A stretch of DNA of 63,969 nucleotides from Paenibacillus sinopodophylli. GTDB taxonomy: Bacteria > Bacillota > Bacilli > Paenibacillales > Paenibacillaceae. The stretch spans positions 2,304,311 to 2,368,279 of the forward strand of contig NZ_VDBO01000001.1 of NCBI RefSeq assembly GCF_005930355.1, written 5' to 3'. Below, in pieces: positions 28,301 through 34,911 of this stretch (within the stretch, counting starts at the first letter, position 1; each line of letters begins with the position of its first letter). Under the pieces are notes generated by a model. It saw only the letters and a list, made by a program, of their open reading frames with translations, had not been told where the DNA came from and searched no databases. The position numbers and the translations under genes are program-made.

Positions 28301-30012
28301 GTCACCCAACGATTGTTTTTAAGCGAAAGCAAGCTGGAGCCTTCTTGTCCCCAATCGAACACTTGGAACAAGTGCGCCGAATCTGCCGGATTCAGCGGAT
28401 CTTCCGTCGTTACAAGCTGAGCGCCTCCAGCAATGACATTCGGATCGTATACATTAGCCGTAACCGTCTGATTGTTGCTCACTGCCGTAAGTGCAATGAC
28501 TTTACCTGCAGAATCATAAGAAACATGATTTGCGCCATTTGCATTAATAATCGCTAGCAGCGGCGAGATGCCCGATTGTGGAAGCACCGGTGTCGTGCCT
28601 ACTGAATAAGTCGTTTTGAATCTCGCATCAGCATACACACCAGACACCGCAGCATTTTTATTTTTGGCCAGCGGCAGGACGCCATCATTTTTCAGCAAAA
28701 CGATGCTCTCTTGAGCCGCTTGCAGTGCTACCTGTTGATGCTCTGGCAAGCTGTAGGTTGCTGCTGCTGCTGTCCGTACATCCTTTGCATCCTGAGCGAA
28801 AGGATAAAATTTAGGAATCCCGTTGTCATCTACTTCGTTAAAGATCCCAACGCGCACCATCTGGTTGACATGCGGCCTTGCAGCCGTAATCAAATCTTCA
28901 GCCGTTATGCCGTACTCGCCCTTGTTGACAAGTGCAACAAGATCCGGGACATCCGCAGCAGTTGTTCCAGAAGGTCGTCCGGCATTCGCCTCAGCAAGCG
29001 CCATTAGGACAGTCGCATGCGTACGGTCAACTGCGTAGTTCGTATCATAGCCGTTGCTTAGATTGCCCGAACTAGAGACATGGGCATCACCGTTAAAGTC
29101 TGGTGAGCTGTATACCCCGTATTTAGAGAAATCGTTCGCATGAAGCTGCAGAGGAGACAAAATATTCGGAATACCGTTGGTCCGGCCGAATGAAGTCATC
29201 ACACCTGCGATCGAGCCAGATTCAAATCCCTTGAGCGGACTGCGCGTCTGGTACTCGAACATCGCCCTTGCGCTGGCGCTATTATTAGCGGTTTCACGGA
29301 ACCATTGTGCGTTGTATACGCTATAATGCTTCGTACCGACAGCAGCGCGCATCCAGAAGCCGTCTTCACTTGCCGATTGGTCAATTCCGCTAAGACCGGA
29401 GGCCATTTCATCAATCAACGTTCCTGCCATGTAAGGGTCTTCGGAGTAACCTTCGTCAAATCGTCCGCTTAGCGGATTAATCCGCATATCGCTGACAACC
29501 GTGAATGCAACAGTCGCGGATGCATTGGCTCCTCCATGGATATTGGATTCGCCTTGCTTCACCTTCAGCAAGCTGATCTTCTCATTACCCATAACTTTAC
29601 CGATATTAGCAAGAAGCTCCTTGTTCCAGGTTTGTCCCATTCCGACCAAAGCAGGGAAATCAGTAGAAACCCCTTGAACATTATCAGCCGCAGCCAATGC
29701 GCCAGGGATCACCTTGCCGGCATTCGCGCCTTGCGTAAGTGTATAATGATTGCGGGAGCCTGTTACATAAACAGCAGGACCCTCTAAGCCTGTGTACTCG
29801 AAATAACGATCCACATAAGCATCCAAGTGATCCGGATTGCCGTCGAACAATGGCATTCCGTCAAAAACGCCTCCATTTTGTGTTTTAAACGCAATACTTT
29901 CCGCTGCGTATGCATGCGGAGCCGCATTGGCAGCTATACTGGTCGTAAGGACCCCTGCAAGCACCAAGGACAACATTTTTTTTCCCCATTTACGCTGGGC
30001 TGTTTGGTTCAT
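25375..30012 (-). CDS. Giant SLH-anchored family 3 glycoside hydrolase-like protein
   Basis: 1,545 residues with a signal peptide (cleavage near AYA-AES). The GH3 N-domain is recognised by 'INPLSGRFDEGYSEDPYM', the KHY motif (about 228-230) and 'GVMTSFGRTNGIPN'. The expected V-x-S-D-W nucleophile segment reads 'GVYSSPDF', with D305 the only candidate, shifted by a Pro. The GH3 C-domain ('ALQAAQESIVLLKNDGVLPL', 'HSAGEGNDRSSL', 'VYQPYGGQYDSHALAQVL') is split by a PA14/CBM-like insert. FN3-like and Ig-like domains, a Gly/Ser linker and three C-terminal SLH modules follow (about 1360-1540; the last has ITRAEL). It presumably hydrolyses beta-linked glycans at the cell surface to feed the ABC importer. 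Confidence 0.9.
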   Translation of the reverse strand: MNQTAQRKWGKKMLSLVLAGVLTTSIAANAAPHAYAAESIAFKTQNGGVFDGMPLFDGNPDHLDAYVDRYFEYTGLEGPAVYVTGSRNHYTLTQGANAGKVIPGALAAADNVQGVSTDFPALVGMGQTWNKELLANIGKVMGNEKISLLKVKQGESNIHGGANASATVAFTVVSDMRINPLSGRFDEGYSEDPYMAGTLIDEMASGLSGIDQSASEDGFWMRAAVGTKHYSVYNAQWFRETANNSASARAMFEYQTRSPLKGFESGSIAGVMTSFGRTNGIPNILSPLQLHANDFSKYGVYSSPDFNGDAHVSSSGNLSNGYDTNYAVDRTHATVLMALAEANAGRPSGTTAADVPDLVALVNKGEYGITAEDLITAARPHVNQMVRVGIFNEVDDNGIPKFYPFAQDAKDVRTAAAATYSLPEHQQVALQAAQESIVLLKNDGVLPLAKNKNAAVSGVYADARFKTTYSVGTTPVLPQSGISPLLAIINANGANHVSYDSAGKVIALTAVSNNQTVTANVYDPNVIAGGAQLVTTEDPLNPADSAHLFQVFDWGQEGSSLLSLKNNRWVTSPTANNAVVGNTDATRLNLTDNDWDLAAMLGNTSAIPPRLRIENNADQTISLVANGYRSGFSGDFTNWYYANGRFITTGADAKLKTAAAVLGNASNAANRSADVKFKETVVKEVGQDSIDRAAIDDYAVVFVGAVPRHSAGEGNDRSSLYMGDADYELVDNVSAAFAAKGKKTIVVVKSSFPVGLEDIQNNPNVSAIVYQPYGGQYDSHALAQVLYGDYAPTGRLTSTWYADMSAFPAINKYVVPEGNKTASLATIDPRFTLDMTNADPIESKLTYMYTDASVTYPFGFGLSYSSFSYSDLAAPASASGNEPFTVSVNVKNEGTIATSEVVQLYIKNKQSGYGESAPKQQLVGFEKVQLAAGESKTVSLSVDANDFGIWDVNKNSFIVEEGSYTLMVGSSSQAIHGEKNIQINGDELAALQVFKPFNVFDHAFATNEVIYHEVSKERTAQSLKAKKVVGEYYAVRSKQNGSYAAISNVDLTGTTSVSASVASDGAGGIITLHADTPNSAPIAMIEVPATQPVSYTIANASVPVTELGYVDVTADLSNTSLKGKHTLYVVFKAADLRIDSLAFVSKSVVSTSSTMTAGQANPIVVINSDSAPFSAAASNIDNWSLETADSGITLASVEVAESGLQATLTFSGTAKAATVSVQAKAASFDGNVEDSNKLSLTIAAASSSGGGGGGTTVTPATPVVTVTVATAADMAKVKNIQSEGVTVASAPVAIKVSQLSGSYAAATVTIEKDAGQKITALALVADDGTLTPVPSKITTDASGKTVIKALVSTSGTYVAVSSDRQFTDVAAAAWYAGEIAKANSLLLINGVTASTMQPGSPTTKAQTLMVALNVLGISPDKNAEDARWYDAVVRAASKHRLVSYSALTADTPMSREDMAAVLAKALQHAGIAIKLSDAEVSKLLQDFSDAASISQENRAAMAIAVKYGIFKGNPSQQLQPDSTITRAELAAVALRTQSAIVKLIS

Positions 30013-30039
30013 TTTTTCGCACCCTTTCTCTTGTTAATA

Positions 30040-30053
30040 TGCAACCGCTTTCA
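30040..30053 (-). promoter_or_regulatory. CcpA cre-like operator upstream of the GH3 gene
   Basis: The minus strand reads TGAAAGCGGTTGCA, matching 13 of 14 positions of TGWAANCGNTNWCA. It lies 28-41 bp upstream of the GH3 start codon, a position suited to carbon catabolite repression. Confidence 0.55.
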
Positions 30054-30225
30054 CGAATGACCCAAACTCATTATACGATTGCAGAGGGTACACTTTGTTT
30101 TTACCTTTTGGTGCAGTAATTTTAGATCCTTGCTCCTCTATGCCACGGAACAGTGGTTCCTCTTTCCCTAGGCCCACTCCTCTGATAAGATATTCTCAAA
30201 ACGAACAGCGAATGGAGGAATGGTG

Positions 30226-30906
30226 ATGGGCAACCTTCATAACCGGATCGCCATTATTAGCGGAGCAGGAACGGGGCTCGGACGCGCTGCATCCATTTCA
30301 TTTGCAGCAGCAGGTGCAGATGTTGTGCTGCTTGGCAGACGTTTGTCCAAACTAGAAGAGACCGCAGCACTTGTTAAAGCGAAGACGCAGAAGGATGCGC
30401 TGATTCTGCAAACGGATGTTTCAGAGGAGCAGCAGGTACAGGATACAGTAGCCGCTGTAATGAAACAGTTTGACCGTATTGATATTCTGTTGAACAATGC
30501 TGCTGTATTTGAATCAGGTACCGTGCTGGAACTAACTTCCGAAGAGTGGCAAAACCAAATTGCTACGAATCTCACCGGTCCTTTCTTATTAACGAAGGCT
30601 GTACTCCCCGCTATGCGCAAAGCCAAATATGGTCGTATCATCAATATAACCTCCGGCTTATCTTGGAGCGGTTCAGGCGGTTATGCTGCTTACAGTGCAG
30701 CCAAAGCCGGATTAGAGTCTTTAACACGCACACTGGCAGGTGAAGAATATGAATACGGCATTCTAGCCAATCTCTATAATCCTGGGACGCTTCGTTCGGA
30801 GATGCATGCCACCGGCAAAGACCCGGCAGTCGTAACACCCGATCTCATCCGATTAGCAAGCTTGCCTGCTGGCGGTCCAACGGGTTCTATAGTTTCTTAC
30901 GGTTAG
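30226..30906 (+). CDS. Short-chain dehydrogenase/reductase
   Basis: About 226 residues, start ATG 30226 with GGAGG seven bases upstream (GTG 30223 is also possible). It is a classical SDR Rossmann fold: SGAGTGLG cofactor loop (the usual first Thr is Ser), 'LNNAA', catalytic Ser in 'NITSGLS', and YSAAK with Tyr156 and Lys160. Arg residues after beta-2 (LLGRRLSK) suggest NADP(H) preference. It is a single gene ending at a shared terminator. The C-terminus is short for the family ('GGPTGSIVSYG' end). The substrate is unknown. Confidence 0.88.
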   Translation: MGNLHNRIAIISGAGTGLGRAASISFAAAGADVVLLGRRLSKLEETAALVKAKTQKDALILQTDVSEEQQVQDTVAAVMKQFDRIDILLNNAAVFESGTVLELTSEEWQNQIATNLTGPFLLTKAVLPAMRKAKYGRIINITSGLSWSGSGGYAAYSAAKAGLESLTRTLAGEEYEYGILANLYNPGTLRSEMHATGKDPAVVTPDLIRLASLPAGGPTGSIVSYG

Positions 30907-30981
30907 TTATATAGAACACATGGCTCAGGTCGTTTAAGACGAAATCATGAGAATGTCTATACCCTTTAGGCGTAATGTAAA

Positions 30982-31017
30982 AAGCAGCCCGTTCCAGTTT
31001 TCTGGAACGGGCTGCTT
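30982..31017. terminator. Strong terminator hairpin between SDR and ZapA-coil genes
   Basis: Perfect 16-bp stem AAGCAGCCCGTTCCAG/CTGGAACGGGCTGCTT with a TTTTT run on the minus strand. It mainly serves the minus-strand coiled-coil gene and probably works in both directions. Confidence 0.85.
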
Positions 31018-31051
31018 GCATGAAATTTCCCTTGCTATTAATCGCATTGTA

Positions 31052-34000
31052 TTAGCTATGTTCAATGAGCTCGATCCACTCATTATATTCCGTTTGGAGC
31101 TTGGAGTACTCGTTTCTCAACTTATGATGCTGCTCAAGCAAATCGGCATGATCTCCGGCAATCTTTTCTGCTGAGCGCATCGCTTCATCCCTTTCATAGG
31201 AAAGAGATTCCAGCGCGCTCGCAGCTTCATCACGCTCATTCGCAAGCTGCTCAGCCTTGCGGGCGGCTTCCTCACGCACTCTTCCGAGAATCGCCGTATG
31301 CTCACTCAGCTCTTCCTTGAGCTCAGATGCTGCTGCTGCTTCCTGCATGGCTTGCTCCAGCCGCTCGCGCATTGCGCTCTCCACAGATGCTCGCGACTGC
31401 TGCTCAAGGGCAAGCCGATCTGCCTCGGCTACTGCAAGCTCAGCGAATTGCTGCTGCTCCTGGAGCTGCTCGCTCAGCTCGCGTTCGCGGGCTGCTGCCA
31501 CTTCAAGCTGCTGCGCTGCGATTCGCTCGCGTGCTGCTGTCCATTCAAGCTGCTCGGTTAGCTCGAGATCCCTTAGCTGAAGGTTCTCAAGCTCGGTTTT
31601 ATAAGCTTGCTCGCCCTCTGCCGCAGAAGCTGCAATCTGCTCGATTTGGTCCAGCTGCGTTTGCAGCTTGCGAAGCTTCGTATCATAGTCATGCTGCTGC
31701 TGCAGTAGCAGTTCCTCTTGATTTGCTGCAAGCTGCTTCAACTGCTCGTCATGCTCAGCAGCCGCTAGCTGAATGCGCTCCTCTTGCTCTAGCAAGAGCA
31801 TCGTCCGCTCTTCCTCATGCTTGGCAGCAAGTCTATTGCAGCGCTCCTCGTGCTGGTCAATCAGCTGTTCAGACCTTGCAGCCTGATCGGCAGCATAAGC
31901 AATGGACTTCTGATCAAACTGCTCAGCGAGCTGCCTATATTGTTCCTCGTGCTGTAATTCCTTCTCGAACAATTGCTCTTCTAGCTGCTCTGCCAGCTGC
32001 TTCGATTGTTCTACATGCTGCGCATCCTTCTCAAGCAACTGCTCTTCTTGCTGCTTAGCCAGCTTTTTCAATTGTTCTTCGTGCTGCGCATCCTTCACAA
32101 GCAACTGCTCTTCTAACTGCTCCGCCAGCCTTCTGCCAAGCTCAGCGTAGTCTGTATCCTTTTGCTCGAGCTTAGCCTCATAATCAACTGTGAGCGATCT
32201 CCGCTGCTCCTCGTTCTGCATTTCTTGCTCGAGCAATTGCTCTTCTAGCTGCTCCGCCAGCCTTCTGCCAAGCTCAGCGTACTCTGTATCCTTTTGCTCG
32301 AGCTTGGCTTCATAATCAACTACGAGCAATTTGCGCTGCTCCTCGTTCTGCATTTCTTGCTCGAGCAATTGCTCATCTAGCTGCTCCGCCAGCCTTCTGC
32401 CAAGCTCAGCGTAGTCCGTATCCTTTTGCTGGAGCTTAGCTTCATAATCAACTACGAGCAATTTGCGCTGTTCCTCGTTCTGCATTTCTTGCTCGAGCAA
32501 TTGCTCTTCTAGCTGCTCTGCAAGCTTTCTGCCAAGCTCAGCGTAGTCTGTATCCTTTTGCTGAAGCTTCGCTTCATAATCAACTACGAGCAATTTGCGC
32601 TGCTCCTCGTTCTGCATTTCTTGCTCGAGCAATTGCTCTTCGTATTGCTCTGCTAGCTGCTTCTGTTGCTCTGCATGCTCGGCATTCAATAATGCAAAAC
32701 GGGCATCACGTTCAGCCGCCAACTGCTCGTAACGTTCATTGCTCTCTGCTGTAAACTGTTTAAACAGCTCATCGTTGTCTGCTTCAACCATTCTAAGCTG
32801 TTCTTCCTGCTCCTGACGCAGCGTTCTCGTCAGCTCACGCTTCTCTTCCTGCATCGCCTCAAGCTGCTGCTCATGCTCCTCCTGAAGCAGTTCACGCTGC
32901 TGCTCCAGCTGCATGCGCAGCGAAACTTGCTGCTCCTCCAATTGCACTTGCACCCCAAGCTCTTTTTCCTCCAGCTCAAGCTGCAGCTGCAGCTTTTGCT
33001 CCTCTAGTTCCTTTTGCCGCTCCTCAAGCTGAAGAATCCCCAATCCTTGCTGCTGCTCGCGCTCCTGCGCATCCTTCAAACGCTGCTGCAAATCCGATGC
33101 CCGCTTATCCGCGGCAGAAACGTGATTGCGTTCATGAGCAAGCTTCTGCTCCAGCTCTTGAATTTGGGCAGCAGCGAGCTCACTGCTCTCTTTAAGCTCT
33201 CCAAGTTGAGCGACGGATTCCGCCAACTCACTTTGAACAAGCAACCATTCACTTTCCTTCTCACTAAAGCTGTTCTCCAGCTGAGCATATGAAGTGCGGG
33301 ACATCTCTTCCTGCTCCATCGCCTGAACGAGCTGCTCCTCCGCTTCCGCTAGACGCTGCCCAAGCGTGTCCTTATCTACCGTCCAGCTTTGCTGAATGTC
33401 CGTGATTTGCGCTTGCAGTCTGCTGCGCTCCTCCAGCCATCCGTTTCTGCGGCGTTCCAGATCAGCACGGAAGTCTTGCTCCTTTGTGGCCGCTTCAGCT
33501 TTCCACGCCTGCTCCCGCTCCTCGCTCTGGCGGGCAAGCTCAAGCTGAGAGCTTTCTGCGTGCTCAAGCCAGCTTAGCTCCCGTACATCCCACTTGCTCT
33601 GCCAGCTTCCTGCAAGCTCCGCAAGCTGCGACTCCTTCTCTCCCAGTACGGAGGCAAGAGCGGATTCATGTTCAGCAAGCAGCGTCTTCAACTGCTCTTC
33701 CTTCTCCCGCTTCAGCTCTTGCAGCTCAGTTTCCTTCACGCTCTCAAGCTCCGAAAGCTGAATTTCCTTCTCGAGTTCATGCTCCTGCTTCAAGCTTTCT
33801 TTCGATTCCCGCAGCTCGGCAACCTCGGATTCAAGTAATTGCTTCAGCTGGGCAAGCTCAGCTTCCTTCTGTACTTGTAGCTCGACTAGTTCTAGATCCT
33901 TCTTCTCTTGCAGCTCCGCATACTCCGTTTCTTTCTGGCTTTGCAGCTCAGTCAGCTCCAGCTGAAGATGGCTTCTCAGCCTTGCAAGCTCTGCATCCTT

Positions 34001-34615
34001 CGAACTACGCACTTCTGAGAGCTGTGCTTCCAACGTTCGCTTCAGCTCGTGCAGCTCGGAATCCTTTTTCGATTGGATTTGAGTCAACTGCTCGTCCTTC
34101 TTCGCCCGCAGTGCTGCGATTTGCTCCGCATGCTCCTGCGTCAGCGATGCAATTGCATCCTCTTGCTGCTTGAGCAGCTCGTCAGCAGCAGCCTTCTCAG
34201 CTGCCGTCTGTTCGGCGGCTAGAGCCAGCATCTCAGCCAGTTCAGCCTCCGCTGCGGCTTTCGCCTGCTGCAATTGCTCGCTAGCCATCCGCTTCGTCTC
34301 GGCAAGCTCAGCCTGCAGCGAGGCAGCCTGCTCGCTCATCTGTTCCAGCTCCCTGATCAACAGGTTTAGCTTCGCTTCCTCCTCAAGAAGTCTCGTGTTA
34401 TCACGGCGAAGCCGGAACACCTCCTCCGTTATCTGTACAGCTGAGAGTACTGCTAGCTTTGGCATATCGAGGCGCGGATAACCTTTTGCCAGCTTCTTCA
34501 TGCTTTCATCAATTGCCGTTGCAACCCGTTTCATATATTCAACATTGGTATGACCTTTTAATTTATATTGGACTCCATATATATCAACCGTAACTACCGT
34601 TTGTTCAGCATCCAT
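31052..34615 (-). CDS. ZapA-domain protein fused to a giant coiled coil
   Basis: 1,187 residues. Residues 1-90 are a complete ZapA domain ('VTVDIYGVQYKLKG', 'YMKRVATAIDESMKKL', 'LAVLSAVQITEEVFRLR'), the FtsZ-ring-associated protein that is normally only about 85-100 residues long. The rest is one uninterrupted, Glu/Gln-rich coiled coil: an 11-residue (hendecad) phase at about 165-340, then four nearly identical 44-residue repeats at 654-829 and related 22-residue half units. AGGAGG lies ten bases before the ATG. It sits behind pheS-pheT, the conserved zapA position in Firmicutes, so it is the resident zapA that acquired a C-terminal extension. It probably bundles or spaces Z-ring filaments over a long distance (inference). 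Confidence 0.85.
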   Translation of the reverse strand: MDAEQTVVTVDIYGVQYKLKGHTNVEYMKRVATAIDESMKKLAKGYPRLDMPKLAVLSAVQITEEVFRLRRDNTRLLEEEAKLNLLIRELEQMSEQAASLQAELAETKRMASEQLQQAKAAAEAELAEMLALAAEQTAAEKAAADELLKQQEDAIASLTQEHAEQIAALRAKKDEQLTQIQSKKDSELHELKRTLEAQLSEVRSSKDAELARLRSHLQLELTELQSQKETEYAELQEKKDLELVELQVQKEAELAQLKQLLESEVAELRESKESLKQEHELEKEIQLSELESVKETELQELKREKEEQLKTLLAEHESALASVLGEKESQLAELAGSWQSKWDVRELSWLEHAESSQLELARQSEEREQAWKAEAATKEQDFRADLERRRNGWLEERSRLQAQITDIQQSWTVDKDTLGQRLAEAEEQLVQAMEQEEMSRTSYAQLENSFSEKESEWLLVQSELAESVAQLGELKESSELAAAQIQELEQKLAHERNHVSAADKRASDLQQRLKDAQEREQQQGLGILQLEERQKELEEQKLQLQLELEEKELGVQVQLEEQQVSLRMQLEQQRELLQEEHEQQLEAMQEEKRELTRTLRQEQEEQLRMVEADNDELFKQFTAESNERYEQLAAERDARFALLNAEHAEQQKQLAEQYEEQLLEQEMQNEEQRKLLVVDYEAKLQQKDTDYAELGRKLAEQLEEQLLEQEMQNEEQRKLLVVDYEAKLQQKDTDYAELGRRLAEQLDEQLLEQEMQNEEQRKLLVVDYEAKLEQKDTEYAELGRRLAEQLEEQLLEQEMQNEEQRRSLTVDYEAKLEQKDTDYAELGRRLAEQLEEQLLVKDAQHEEQLKKLAKQQEEQLLEKDAQHVEQSKQLAEQLEEQLFEKELQHEEQYRQLAEQFDQKSIAYAADQAARSEQLIDQHEERCNRLAAKHEEERTMLLLEQEERIQLAAAEHDEQLKQLAANQEELLLQQQHDYDTKLRKLQTQLDQIEQIAASAAEGEQAYKTELENLQLRDLELTEQLEWTAARERIAAQQLEVAAARERELSEQLQEQQQFAELAVAEADRLALEQQSRASVESAMRERLEQAMQEAAAASELKEELSEHTAILGRVREEAARKAEQLANERDEAASALESLSYERDEAMRSAEKIAGDHADLLEQHHKLRNEYSKLQTEYNEWIELIEHS
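32129..32656 (-). repeat. Four tandem 132-bp repeats in the ZapA-coil gene
   Basis: Four copies of 132 bp (44 codons) at 32525-32656, 32393-32524, 32261-32392 and 32129-32260, each encoding LAEQ(L/Y)(E/D)EQLLEQEMQNEEQ plus a DYEAKL(Q/E)QKDT(D/E)YAELGR half. DNA identity is above about 90% by eye. Three diverged 22-residue half units follow. Recent slippage or unequal recombination is likely. Confidence 0.85.
33596..34123 (-). repeat. Sixteen consecutive 11-residue (hendecad) coiled-coil units
   Basis: Residues 165-340 of the ZapA-coil protein divide without gaps into sixteen 11-mers, for example QLTQIQSKKDS, ELHELKRTLEA, EYAELQEKKDL, ELVELQVQKEA. The pattern is E/Q-L-x-x-L at the start and K-acidic at the end. 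Confidence 0.8.
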
Positions 34616-34629
34616 TAAGGCGAATCCTC

Positions 34630-34830
34630 CTATTGTCCAAGTAGAGCAAGCATAAACGGCTGAAGCCGTCCTCTGACGGATAAGCTAACGTTTCGCATGG
34701 TAATATAGAGAAAGTTGGCGAAATGATTCCCTTTCCTATATTCCAAGCATAGACGTCTGTCGTCGTCCCATAAAGGAGCTGCTTTCTTTTCGCGGTGAAT
34801 TAAGGGCACAAGTCGTCCTACATCATACAT
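34630..34830 (-). CDS. Possible small protein between pheT and zapA
   Basis: A 66-residue frame with balanced composition ('LCLEYRKGNHFANFLYITMRNVSL'). Its stop overlaps the region just ahead of the zapA AGGAGG, as coupled genes do, but its own Shine-Dalgarno (AAGG, 4-base spacing) is poor. I do not recognise it, and it could be chance. Confidence 0.35.
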   Translation of the reverse strand: MYDVGRLVPLIHREKKAAPLWDDDRRLCLEYRKGNHFANFLYITMRNVSLSVRGRLQPFMLALLGQ

Positions 34831-34854
34831 TATGCCTTATTTTCAAAAGGAAAA

Positions 34855-34897
34855 AAGCCGCATCGTTAGCTCACTAGGAACTATTTCGATGCGGCTT
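34855..34897 (-). terminator. Terminator after pheT
   Basis: Minus strand AAGCCGCATCG ... CGATGCGGCTT followed by TTTTTT, 15-57 bp beyond the pheT stop. Confidence 0.85.
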
Positions 34898-34911
34898 TGA
34901 ATGTTTCCTGC

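Noticed and set aside
31327..34173. Several long plus-strand open frames (for example 31327-32058 and 33484-34173)
   Set aside because: They lie antisense to the repetitive coiled-coil gene; its biased codons remove stops from the other strand, giving low-complexity Ala/Leu/Ser products.
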